Positions 1 through 32,288 of a stretch of DNA of 64,000 bases are shown here, one piece after another. The translations under genes and the position numbers were made by a program. Each line of letters begins with the position of its first letter. Positions within the stretch are counted from its first letter, which is position 1. The DNA comes from Lucifuga dentata (lineage: Eukaryota > Chordata > Actinopteri > Ophidiiformes > Bythitidae): the NCBI GenBank assembly GCA_014773175.1, contig VXCM01000776.1, positions 102,799-166,798 on the forward strand, given 5' to 3'. The notes below the pieces were generated by a model. It had not been told where the DNA came from and searched no databases. It worked only from the letters and a program-made list of their open reading frames with translations.

Positions 1-837
1 TCGAAGCTGGCTTTATTTTGCTCTGCAAGACTGAAAGCAGCTACAGTCTAGGTTTTCTGATTCTAAATGCACCTGTTATTGACATTGTTTTGATTACACA
101 TGCCAACAAGTGAAAATTAACATGTAGAGCTGCTGACAGTGTTGAATGACCAATGACGAGATGGCCTGCATTGCTCATTATACAGCAGCTTTGCTCTGTA
201 AGGAAATACAGCATGTATAAATACGGTTGTCAGACAGCAGGGGGCGCAGTATGCACTGTACAGCATACATTGTTTTCTAGTTTATGTGAAGTCATTCTGT
301 CACCCCATATGATGCTTGGGAGAGCAATAAAGCTTTCTCATACAGTAGAAACAAGATTGGTCTATATCAGCGCGCTCATTTCTTTTCTCCTCCTCAGAGG
401 TGAACGACATGTCGCAGCTCTTACTGCAAGCTTTGGGTTTTTACCTAATCACACATTCAACAATGTAGCTGCTTGGCTGCGTTCTACTTGCTGAACCACA
501 AATACCAATGCACAGTCATACAGAGAGATCACATATAGATATATAGATCAGAGTGTCTTTTCTCTTGTCACACATTAATGTGGCTTTTTGATAGCTTGGT
601 TTGTGTGGGCAAGTGACAAATATGTACCACTGAGTATTTTTTCCACTTGTCCCAGATAGCAGGGTTTCCCACAGCTTGAAAATGTATTTGTGGTGGTCTA
701 CCCTGAGTGGGGGGGCGGTGGAAGACAGCATTGAGCATTGAGAGACAGCTACACAATGGCGCTGAATTCATGCATTGTTACAAGTTATACCAGTATTACT
801 AATTGATGCTTTTGTTTATGTTTGTGCTCTCTTCCAG
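1..837. other. 5' flank or upstream intron of zc3h12b
   Basis: No supportable coding exon is visible. The stretch ends in a good splice acceptor (pyrimidine-rich tract, CTCTTCCAG at 829-837), so it is probably intron, with an untranslated or short coding first exon further upstream or outside the window. An open frame at 153-494 has no recognisable protein character. The only notable motif is a CTCF-like site at 234-248. Confidence 0.5.
234..248 (+). promoter_or_regulatory. CTCF-like binding motif upstream of zc3h12b
   Basis: ACAGCAGGGGGCGCA fits the vertebrate CTCF core (CCASYAGRKGGCRS) with one mismatch at the first base. The motif is seen in the sequence; occupancy and insulator function are inference. 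Confidence 0.4.
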
Positions 838-1037
838 GATTAAATAGTGTGTTTGAGTTTGCCTGCTCACATAAGGGAGACTGTATTAATTTGGCCCTAT
901 ACAAAGAGCTTGTAGTGCTGAAGTCCAGGACTGAACATGATTCCTTGTTTGCAGCGGAGGTGAAGAACCATGTGGCAGAAATCTCAGGTGTCAAAGCGAA
1001 TGTGACGGCAGCATGGTCCTTGGTGGAGAAGCTCAAA
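838..1037 (+). other. zc3h12b: 5' part of the first visible zc3h12b exon (5' UTR or N-terminal extension)
   Basis: The exon begins after the acceptor at 837. From there to the chosen Met the frame is open and in register with the nuclease, and has plausible amino-acid composition (for example TEHDSLFAAEVKNHV). Just before position 1038 it reads TAAWSLVEKLKMEK, which resembles the human start region (MTA..VETPKMEK). Translation would therefore need an upstream exon to supply a Met, or begin at 1038. Both are possible. Confidence 0.5.
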
Positions 1038-4921
<3,884 letters not shown>

Positions 4922-7900
4922 GCAATTGATCTTAAACATTTGAAGATTGTGATAAGGGAAATAAGGAATTTCATTGTGAAGATAGCACTTGTTTGATGTT
5001 GCTGTAGGAGCAACATATGCCCTCAGGAGTTCATATTTTTTTAAATGTCTGCAGTGAGAGTGATGAGGTGACGCAGAAGTAATCAACATTGAAGAAACTG
5101 ATTCTAGATAAGTTTAAATTGAATTGTAAGACATTTCACATGACGGCTAAGTTTTATATGAAGTGTGATGCGTTTGGCATGAGGTAATGAAATGTTTTTC
5201 GTAACACATTCGTAACACCTGAGCAAGAGATCCGTAGCAGCTACTGTTTGTACCATTTTCATGGATAGTATTTGAATCATTACATAGGATTTGTAGGGTA
5301 TTTGTTCAAAATCTTCCCTCAAAGAAATTCTGAGTCTGTTTCTGCTGAATTTACATTTTATCTAAAAACTATGAAGGCCTTGGTGATCATTATAATTTTA
5401 GCATAACACTAACCCAGTTAGTGGATTAATGAATAGGTTAGCTCCATAGCAGTTACCGGACTTCTCCTATATTTGCCTTATAAAATCTGATATTTATGCA
5501 CATGTGGCTTTTATGAAGATCTTGATCAGGTATTGTCAGTGTGTTATGAAATGCATCTGGAGTGTTTCTGGTGCAGTTGATCTATAAATTGCTTAGGTCT
5601 GCCTCTGCTGTAAATAACTCTTGTGACTTTTGTGTGCATATATTTTAAGGATAAGTCAGAGGGAGGTAAGTACATACCTCATAGCATGAACTTTGACATT
5701 TAATGGCCTTATATCTGAATGACCTCACGCTTTAGTCATTGTCTGATGGTTTCAATGAAAACATTTATCATTGAAGCTTCCTACTTACAAATGTAAAGCA
5801 CTATCTCATTATCTAAAGAGATATATTTTCTCAGCCTCACTTAACAAAACTACTATTTTGGTAGAATTTGACAGTGCACAATGCAAGTCAAAAAAAGGTT
5901 TGACTTGTACTTGTGTGCACGTAACTATGTACATATAATCACACAAAAGCCATTATTTCAAAGTCATTTATAAGCTGCTAAATAATGCCAAAAAAATAGA
6001 ATTTATATAGTGTCAGTATTCTACAAGCTTAACATTTTGGTTCAGAGGTTTGATTGGATTATAGAATAAACTGTCATCAGTGTTTGGGTAATTTCCTAAT
6101 GTGTACTGTATAGTTACCTTTCTGATTTTATTGGACGCTGTGTCCATGATTTTCCTATTTATATATTTCTCAAAATTTGTCATGTAGATTTTTTCAAAAG
6201 TCAAAGTACTCAAATTGTTTGTTTCTAATAGTAGGCTAATGGACTGTCAGTGGAACAGTTTGTTTTTAAGAGGAGGTTTTATTGTTTCAAAGATGGTGTG
6301 TACATGCACTTAAGTAATCTAATTATTCCCAGCTTTTGGCAATAATAGATTGCAGCAACATCATGTAAATGAGAAACCTGGTGTCCTTTATCACATTTAG
6401 AGTCGTTAGTTTAAATAGGCTGAATGCATTTTCAAAGAAATTCCTAACGCTGAACATTAGGAATTTGTACAATTCAAAAACACGCTCACAGTAAGGACAA
6501 ACATGCTTTTTCAATAGAACCTGTGCTTTTACCATGCCAATTGCTCTGACATAATGAAGAAAAAAAAATCAAATATTACTAATCAAGTTTCATATATAAC
6601 AGAATAATTTAAATACAGGTAAAATATGCCAAAACTGTTTCAAAAATATGGTAGGAGAAAAATTTGATTCTAGATATGTGTAAGTTTTAGAGTGATCAGT
6701 CCACTGCTGAGCATGTGAATGCTCAGATTTCCTGCCTTAACCTGTTTTCTAAACTTTATCTGATTTCTTGTGTGCATGTAAACAAAGCAAAAGTTTTAGA
6801 ATTCATTTCATGGGGCTGTGATGTGACTTTGGAAGGGACAAATTGTAAGAAATCACAATTTTAAGATGGAAACTGACAATTTGCACGAGGAATGCTGTAC
6901 TAGACTGAATTTCAGATAAAGTTGGTTTTTTTTACAAAAAAAAAAAAAAAAAANGTGAAAATGGAGTGAATGCTAAAAAGCATGTTGTCAATGAAGTCTG
7001 TGGCTTTTTATAGGAGATTAAATTGCTGAAATATAAACATACATCCTAGTCTGGAAGGATCACTGAAGGTTTTGGCTGTGCCTTGCAGCACATTGCTCTC
7101 AGGAGGATTTCAGTTTTCTAGTTTTCAGTCTTTACCAGCCAAAAACCAAAGGTTACTGGCAAGAGTCTACTCTGACCTAGTAGTGGTATATTTTATGAAA
7201 AATTCTATATGTACCTTAAAGTTACATATATACAGTGGAATTGTGGATACAACATTGCAAAACTTTGTACTTTCTGTGTATATCCTTGTTATGCACCTTG
7301 AGATGTAGAACACTGGGCTAATAGGAGGATGGCTTTACAAGATACAACCATAGAATGCAGTATATAGTAATATTGCCAGTGCGAAGTTCCCATGTATTGT
7401 AGTTTAACTTACCCTGTTGACTTTAATGACTTCATACAGGTAAGGCTTTGATTAGAAAAATTATTAGTATGTTGTTTGTTCCATCCAACACTTCAGTATG
7501 CACGGTTTCAATCTTTAAGCTTTGTAGAAAAAGTAGTGCCAAGTCACAGTCCCGTTTCATTCCGTTAGCCAAATATTCCCACTTTGCGAGGTCGGACACT
7601 TTGCAAAAAGATACTTAGAAGTACAAAATATTATTGCTGTTGAAATATAATTGAATTATTTGGGTGCTGTCACAACGGCCAGCTTTTAGTGCTGCCTTGT
7701 TGATGGTGGTATTTTTCCCAGAGGAGTTGATTACCTCATTGGTTGGATAGTTAAATTATCTTTTTTGAGACAGTTTATTTCAGGAAGCTGTTGTTGCTTC
7801 TGTATTCTGGTGGTAGGTTGCTGTTACTGTACAGCCATGTCAACTGCCAGCTCACAGCTCAAGAGAGGACTCTGGTAATCAAACGCAAAGAATGATGCTC

Positions 7901-10371
7901 TGCTCTGTTAATGAGAGATGTTGATAGGCTTTTTGGTCACAGCTCTCCTGGGTAAGAACCAGTAATGTGCTGTCAATAAAGCCTGCAAACTGGAAGTGAC
8001 AGCCCTCCCACCATGTGTGTATTTCCATGCATTTATATCAGCAACATTAGCCCAATAGTGTCACACTCCACTAATTGCCAAATCAAAAAAAAAAAAAAAA
8101 AAANAAAAAAAAAAAAAAAAAAGTCCTCTTTTTAGTTGGAGCATTATTTCAGTTGCTTCTCACCACTGCAGAGGGAAACAAAGTCTGAAAAGTTCTCCCA
8201 GCCTATATTGTGGTTTAAAATAGCCTGTGGGGGCACATTGCTGCAGGAGAAGTGCTACATGCAACTTGCACCCGACAGTTGTAGGGAGGTTGTTGTACCA
8301 TGTAAAGCCAGCCTTAAAAGCAGGATCGTATGAGTGCATTCAAAAGGAAATGCCACTTAATTTCAGGATTCATGTACGCTACATGTGCTACATGTAGGTT
8401 CTTTACAGTTGAATTGCATGATTGAGCATAACAGAATAATGTCTGAAATTGTGATGAATAAGAGTTTTTCCTGTAATACTTGTCGCATTCCTGTAAGGCT
8501 CCATTGAGGCTGAAATGGCAAAGAAAGAGGAGTCAGTTGCAAGATTTTTCTGGAGAAAAGTATGAGTTATTGATTGTGGTGTTTGCTTATTATTTTGAGA
8601 AATAATTGAAACTAAGAAATTGATGTGGGTGTAAGAGCTCAAACACCAAATCTGGCACTCCCATGTGTAGTCAATGGAGCAGCATGGTCATAATTTCAAA
8701 GACAACGTAAGAAAATAAGTTGCATGAGAATTTTTAAACTGAGTGGTATTACTCTTTAACAGATCTTGTTGTGAGAGCTTGACTTTGTCTCATTGGTGGT
8801 GCTTCAAAAATGTATTCTTTATAATGTTTAAGTAGAACCATGGTAAATGAAGAGACATAAAAAAAGAAAAAAAACCCAAAACATTTGAATGTGTTGTGCC
8901 CAGATGATTTTGGGCATGACTTTGTTTTTTCATGAAAAATGACAAGGCCACTTTCGGCCTCCTGTCTGATCATGAGAAGGTGAAACAAACTGCCTAAATG
9001 TTTCTTCCTGTGAAACAATCAGATTGCAAGGCTGCTGTCAAGGTTGTTTCTGGCATTTGGCTAAAAGTTTGCGTGCCATCCTTTTTAACACAGCTTTCCC
9101 TCCAGATTGTTGAATTGTTAGAGACTGTAAGAGAACACCTTTGTGCAAAAGACTGCTATATACTGATAAACAAAACTGTGAAACTAAATTTCATTGACAT
9201 GGTTTCTGATTGAGAGACCAAGTTAAATCTCATGCTTTGAATTTGATGTAATGAAATTCTACTTTTACACTGGAATAGTCAATTGCCCTGATGAAGTCAG
9301 AGTAACTCAATACACGTCATCCCCTTTTTGACATATCTGGAATTAATTCTAAATAGTTGTACTAGACATTCTAATGTGTTGCATAAAGGTTTCAGAGGAG
9401 ACTGTCCAGTCCAGTAGTAAAATATTTTTACTGATGAAATGAAAGACACTCATGCAGAGTCTGGGCTCAGTATAAGTAATTCAAAGTCCAGTGATGATTT
9501 AGTGTTTGTTCATAATGCTGAATTAGCATTAGCATAGATGATATCCACCCGAATCCAAAATGTCAAACTGTTCTCTTACAATTGAAATTACATAGTTTGC
9601 TGCCTTTTTTCATGTGAAGACTATGAGCATTTTCTATTGATTTACTCATTTTACAATTAACTGATTTTGTATAATTGATATTTTCAATTTCAACTCTGAT
9701 TTCACTGGGCTATAGATTATAACGAAGCTAAAAGTAAACCGTCACTGTCATAGCAGAAGTCTTTAAATGCACAAATCCAGAATTTGACCACTTTGCTAAA
9801 AGGTTATTTCACTAAGAGCCAGAATGGTGGTTCATAGTCCCCATCTTACCTTTATAAGTGCCGCAAACAACTAAGCCACAAATGTCTAGAATTGACTTTT
9901 GCTTGTTGATACAAATTGTATCTATAACTTGAATGTAATAAAATATGAAATGTATAATATGAAAATAGTTTTATTTAAATAAAGGGGAAAAAAAAATAAT
10001 GCCATAATGTTTGTGACACTGTGTGTCACTGGGAGTAGCCCATTGGTATGTACTAATTCTTACTGGGTACAGTAGTTAATTTACAGGGACGTTTACGTGC
10101 TCCGTAAAGTGCACAGATACCCTGTGTACAACAGTAAGCATTGTGTCCTCTCTGTACATAGTCACACGTGTGTGTGTATATATAGAAAGTTATCTAAATG
10201 TAAATTAAGTGTAATTCAGTTATTAATTAGGTAATTTCTGTGTTGTAACTTGTGCACCTTGGTTAAGTGCATCTATTTCCTCTCTGAATTGACATGTCTG
10301 CTTTATGCTATTTTAATGGTCATTTTAATATTTTTGAATATATTTTTCCTAATAAAACATGCCAAAGTTAT
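4922..10371 (+). other. zc3h12b: Probable long 3' UTR of zc3h12b
   Basis: AT-rich sequence without a convincing ORF or mobile element follows the stop codon. Polyadenylation signals AATAAA occur at 7975-7980, 9937-9942, 9978-9983 and 10351-10356. The last is followed about 20 bases later by a GT-rich stretch (TTATTTTTGGGTGGCTTTGTC) and is the best distal end. Members of this family are known for long, post-transcriptionally controlled 3' UTRs. The transcript end is inferred and a shorter isoform could use an earlier signal. Confidence 0.5.
10351..10356 (+). terminator. Candidate distal polyadenylation signal of zc3h12b
   Basis: A canonical AATAAA hexamer is followed by a T/GT-rich downstream element within about 30 bases. 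It is the last strong signal before sequence character changes. Confidence 0.45.
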
Positions 10372-10517
10372 TTTTGGGTGGCTTTGTCAAACATAATTCC
10401 TTGTGTTACAACACACGGTTCGTCATGCAATGAGCTCTAGAGGACAAAGGATTTCCTGAAAACGGTTAAGAGTAACTAAACCAAATCCATATTAAGCTGC
10501 ACTAAGCCTGACAAACG

Positions 10518-10556
10518 GTTAAAAGCATGCTGCAGAAATTGCAGCATGCTTTTAAC
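10518..10556. repeat. Perfect 17-bp inverted repeat (hairpin) with 5-base loop
   Basis: The left arm GTTAAAAGCATGCTGCA (10518-10534) is exactly complementary to the right arm at 10540-10556; the loop is GAAAT. The arms are too short for a normal pre-miRNA. The site lies about 160 bases after the putative zc3h12b polyadenylation signal. Confidence 0.9.
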
Positions 10557-13169
10557 AGGTGACAGGTGATGTCACTGTGTTGAACTAAAGTAACATCATC
10601 TGGTAATATTGGAGAAAGTGGTAATACTAATAGCATGCTTATTACTCTTTAATGTCAGATTATGGGTTTAATGCTCTTCAAAGTTACAGGCGCATTAAAA
10701 TTGGAAATTACGTGAAAGTTTGGCAGTTGATTTAATGGCTAACCGTGTAAACTGTTGACAAAGCAGAGGCGTGTTGAATTGTGATTTCTTCTAATATTTA
10801 ATTATTCACTATTTTCAGTGTATACTGTTGGTTTCTGAGGCCAGTTTGCATACTGTTGTTTAAAATGAACATTCTGTAGCTTTTTGCTGCTTTATGGAAA
10901 TTAGGTTAGTGCTGTTTTCAAGATGTTAACACTAATTTTGTCAATATTATATATATATATTTCACAGTCAGTTGTTCTGCTATGATGCCATGACCAACAC
11001 CAAAGTGATTTTTGATGTGCACACCATATTTAGCCGTTATAAGAATTGGTTCAAACATACACACACTCAAACAGTTATGCTCATACTTGTGAATCCCTTG
11101 ACTTCTTGCAGACAGGAGGTTTATACATTTGAGCATGACTGCACATATAAGCAGTGTAATACTCAGGTTAAAACATTCATAAACATTTTAAATCACACAT
11201 TTGGTTTTGCTGATATAGAGAATTACAATGATCAATTTCTGAATCAATGTCAGTCTCATGTTTGAGTAGACCATTGTATTTGAAGTGTTAAAGGGGAAAC
11301 ATAAGATGGAGCAAGTTCTTGTGTTGTGATGATGCTAAAGTATTGTAATCCACACTGAATGGAAAACATCGCTTTTATAGACCAAAATACATAAAAACAA
11401 TAGACTATTTGGGTCTGTGGGCTCAAACATAATGTAAGTCTTAATGACAAAAATGTGTTTCTCTCCATAAATAAAGCAAAGTTCTGTTCAAACTGTGTTT
11501 TAAGTCTTTTTATGAGCCTGGAAAGAGAACCATAGAAGGTAAAAACAACTGTATTTAAAAGCTGTATTATCCTGTGACAATCTTAATAATTAACTTATTT
11601 TAACTGGCTAATCAAAGTTTGGAAATTGTGATGCCTGATTTGAGGAAAGATGATGTAAGGAAATGGTTCATTTGTTTAATATTTTACTGTTCAATATGTC
11701 TGTAGCTCCAGCATGAATCTCCAAACAGCAAAGATTACTTTTTAAAGAATACTCTACGTTATATTTGTGATGAAAATGTCAAAATCACTTAGAAATGTAA
11801 AGTCAAACTGGCTGCTACTCTTCAGACCGAATGCTTTTTCCTCTATTTATAGACAAGTGTTCCTCTAATTTACTTCTAAATTCATCCCAAGCTTTACGAG
11901 TATACAACTGTAGGAGAATCCCCAATAGTAGTAGTATAACTAGGGCTAATTAATGATGATCTGTATGTCTGGTAATACATTTGAATCTAATTTGATTTTT
12001 ATGAAATTGTATAGTTTTTCACAAGATCTATGCAAGCTGTACTATATTTATTGTATACATATTGCCTTGCATTCAGCAATTTGTGTTTATGCAGAGACCC
12101 TCTTACACACTATCTGCCGCTTAAATTGTGTGATTCTACATGAATTCCTTCTCCAAAACATTACTTAAATTGCTTGTTAAAGTAATGGAGTATATACATT
12201 GAGACCTTTTGAATCAGCTCAGAATTTGGAACACCATTAGAGTTTTATCTGTGCATCTGATACAGCAATTCTGTGTACAAAGAAGTCCAAGTTCCCTAAC
12301 ATAAACTCATGCTAAACTATTGTTTCTTTAAACACAATCAGGTTTATAACAAAAATAACCTTGAACTGGAGACCAATGTAATAGAGCTAAAATGGGATAT
12401 AACAGTGACATCTACTGTACAATTCCTGTACTGTGAATAAAAAGGTTTATAGTTGAGGCAAGAATACATTTGTTAAATTGAAGAACACCATTTATGACTC
12501 AATATAATTGAAATCAACACATTAAAAAGTTTATTATCAGTCAGTGTCTTAAATACTACATTCTATCCTGCACTAAGATCTCATAAAAGGTTTTGTGCCA
12601 TAGTTGTTCAGTTTAAGACAATAGCTCCTGATCAACAACTCCAGAGGTTTAGCTTATAGCATGTACTATAATAAAAATACTCATAAAGACTGTATTACTT
12701 GTTGCCATTTATATATTAAGGCAGCCTTGCTGGCAGATCTCCATGCCATTAATCTTTTTGGATTAATGCTACGACAGCAGACTCCAAAATTTGAATATGA
12801 CAATATTAGGGTCAGAAACTCAGCATTTCTGTTAAAATCATGCAAATTTGCAGTTTTCCCAAGTACGAAAGAGTTAAACTGATATCTGATAATAGTAATT
12901 GTAGAAGTCTGGTACTACAATTTACTGCCTCATGTTAATAATGGAAAGCTGTTGCTTCTTTAGTCCATATTTTAGTCTGTATTTATTCTAACAATATGAA
13001 CATTGCTTTATTCATATTTTGACATCATTTTTCAAATAAAACGCATGAAGTCTTTATAACTCAGAAGTATATTCATTTTCACATCAGGCCAAGTGTTGAG
13101 ATGTTGAACATTTAATTTGGTTATATTTGAAATATATAGATTTCCATGTTCTTATTTTTATTTGGTGAG

Positions 13170-13414
13170 TCTCTTTGGAAACCTTTATGTGCAAAAACAC
13201 ATTGATCCGCTTCTACTCCCTGACTGCTGCACCACTGCGCACACTGAGTGAAAACATGCTACTTTAGGTACTGTCTCTTTAAGGCCTGCTCCCAAAAAGC
13301 TCACTCTGTTCTGACTGGCCAACTGCTTCAGGCCTGAGCTGGCAACATCCATGTGCTGTAAAACATGGATGCTGGCTAAACCCCTTGCTAGCCTTGTACT
13401 TGAGTGAGTCGAAC

Positions 13415-13446
<32 letters not shown>
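13170..13446 (+). mobile_element. Possible poly-A-tailed retroposed fragment
   Basis: A block richer in G+C than its surroundings ends in a run of more than 30 A (about 13416-13446). This is the layout of a SINE or other retroposed fragment. No tRNA-like promoter boxes or clear target duplication could be found. The minus-strand open frame through it is mostly an artefact of the homopolymer. Confidence 0.25.
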
Positions 13447-13449
<3 letters not shown>

Positions 13450-13701
13450 TTCATGGCAGTTTAGGACCTATGAGTTTGGGTTAATGTGTACAAGTTTATC
13501 AACTTTGACTATGTTCAACACATATTACATTATAACATAAGAAAAAATAACAAAAACATAATTGTGAGTCGTTATGGTCTCTATAGGTTCAATAAGAGAC
13601 AAAACTGAATCCCTGATATTAATTTAATATCTTCATATATGTTCTGACTTGATTTACTCTGCAATGATTTTACATAAGCAGAGGTGTGTATTTACTCTGA
13701 A

Positions 13702-13715
13702 CTGCCTCTAGATGG
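13702..13715 (-). promoter_or_regulatory. CTCF-like motif in the intergenic region
   Basis: On the minus strand the site reads CCATCTAGAGGCAG, close to the CCACCTAGTGGC variant of the CTCF core but weaker than the other sites in this window. Confidence 0.2.
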
Positions 13716-13764
13716 AGTGCATTTCATTTGGCAAAACCTGTTTTTCTATCTTTTCAAATAGATT

Positions 13765-13797
<33 letters not shown>

Positions 13798-15579
13798 GTT
13801 TGTTGGTAACTATGCTTTACTAAAAATTAAGTCAGGATATCTACTGATTCTCCTAATTCCAAACTCAAAACTCTTATTTTCTTTAGATTTAGTTAGCTAA
13901 AACACTGCATCAAGACTGTGCCATTTTAGAAAAAATCTACCCTGTCTGGACAGATTTGATATTCTCTCAAAATTTCACAGGATTAGCCAGAATCAGCTTC
14001 TGTTTTGGGTGATTCTGCCCCATCTCCTCTGTGAGTTGGGCTGCATTAACCTCACTCAGTGGGCTGAGCTGACATGGGAGGTCATCCTGCCTCAGAAGAG
14101 TAGGGCATGAATCATCTCTCAAAGACAGTGATGTGTCTATGCAGAGCTTTCTCTGGGAATAGAGAAGCACCAGGTAAAATTCTGCAGGGACTCAACCTTC
14201 TGTGTCAGCTATTCATTGTCTTTTCTAACATCATTAAGAGGTTAAATCCTCAAAGCTGTCATCATATCTGCTCATGTGTTTGCCATCACATGCTCATGTT
14301 AATGCATATGCTGTGATTCATAATATCAAAACTGTGTTATGCAAACACTTGTACCTTTGTTTGAGACCATATCTACAGATTTAATGCTTTAAATACATTG
14401 ATTATTCAAACTAACATAAGATTAAATGTTGAGATGTTAGCTTAAAATATTCATCCTACTTTCTCCACATTTTTGACAAGTTAAGACACCTATCTAACAT
14501 ACAGTGAGATACTGAATTGTAAAACAATAGTATTAATTTGTCTGGAAGGTTACATGAGATCAACAGATGTATCTTGAGAACAATGTGACTGCTGCAAATT
14601 AGGCCCAGAGGGATGTAGCTGATTTCATCTTAGAGACACACGCTATGTATCATTCAATAATGGCATCAGATATTGTTACATGAAAACCACAGACTTGGAA
14701 AGGGAATTTAAATATTTTGCAGTACTGCTACTGTAGCTACAAGTATAACTTAAGTATTTATATAAATGTTTTAGACAAAACACTATAATTGCCTGTGTAG
14801 GGTACAAAAGTTAGAAGCCACCAGCGTTCTCCACCCTGGTGGTCAAATGTGTTTTTTATCTTTCATGCCAAAGTAAAATTTCTTGAAATGTGTAATTTAC
14901 ACAGCATTCATGATTAATTAGACCTTTACAAGTAACGGTTATACTGAAAATCAAGTGCCTGTAATGATTAAACCCATGACATGAACATGGATCGATTAAA
15001 AAAAACACCAGGCAGACATGGTTACCCAGTGCCTGAAGAAGGGATCTCACTGACTTTAGAGAAGGTTGATTGTTGGATGATGTGTGACAGGATCAGGCTA
15101 AAGAGAAGCAGATAAAAAAAAATCAGCCAGGGGCTGTTGTGGAGGAAAGCATGTGCTTCTCAGCTTCTCAGCCAGGATGGCCTGAAGTGATTTCAGATCA
15201 AAGAAAAGCAGCAAGAAGCAAAAACAGGCAATTCTGAAAGCGTTGACCATAACTTCTCAATGTGATGTGAGCAGGCACTTTCAAAGAGCATCCAGAGGCA
15301 GAGTCTATGACTGAGCTATAGTATAAGCCTTTATCACAAAAAAAAATAAGTTGACATTAATACTGCTCCTATAAACTGAATGATCACACTGAGAAAAGAG
15401 CACGGTGAACTGCATAATAATGACACTGATAACGAGAGCCAGCAGAATAATCGCAGACACGTACTTTAACATTTTCTAAGCAAAGAAGACAAAGATAAAA
15501 TGCACGTTATAATAAAGTGTCTGCTGTTTGCAGATATAATTACTGTACTAAACGTGACGTGTAAAAGAGAGAAGTGATT

Positions 15580-15944
15580 GATTGTGTTGTGGATGAAGTT
15601 TTGCAGCAGCCATGATGATGCGGCGCTGCAGGCGGAGTCTGCGGGCTGGAGAGCCTGGCTGCTGTCCTGTCATCAGCCTGGGTGTGGTTTTACTCTCACT
15701 GTACCGTTAGCAGGAAATCTAGCGCCGCGGTATTTCATCTTAACGCCAAACTAAGACAAAAATCACTCGAGTAACGGATAGGACTGAAAATAACTCGTAT
15801 ACAAGCAACAGGCAACGTGAGCTTTTTAATAAGAAGAAAGGGCGTTTAGTTGGCGCCCTTATTCATGGGAAAAAGTTTCGGGTTTTTTTTTGTTTCACTA
15901 ACTTTTTAAAATCAGAAGCGGACGGAAAAGGAAAGAAAGGAAAG
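15580..15944 (+). promoter_or_regulatory. msn: msn promoter and 5' UTR region
   Basis: This is the most CpG-rich stretch in the window (several CG dinucleotides at 15618-15650, 15721-15730 and 15840-15860) and lies immediately upstream of the moesin start codon, as expected for a housekeeping-type promoter. The transcription start cannot be fixed from sequence. The purine-rich run before the ATG (GGAAAGAAAGGAAAG) is acceptable start context. Confidence 0.5.

Positions 15945-32288
<16,344 letters not shown>

Larger units (their letters stand above)
10372..15579. other. Intergenic region between zc3h12b and msn
   Basis: No supportable gene is present. It contains the hairpin at 10518-10556, a poly-A-tailed block near 13170-13446, a homopolymer T tract at 13770-13797, a CTCF-like motif at 13702-13715, and otherwise unremarkable AT-rich sequence. 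No exon resembling LAS1L, the gene recalled here in human, is seen on either strand. Confidence 0.6.

Noticed and set aside
153..494. 113-codon open frame before zc3h12b
   Set aside because: No domain, signal or helical pattern, low-quality composition, and it lies in sequence that looks like intron or flank.
13185..13454. Minus-strand frame with poly-Phe start
   Set aside because: The start is translated homopolymer; the rest has no family and lies in a likely retroposed block.
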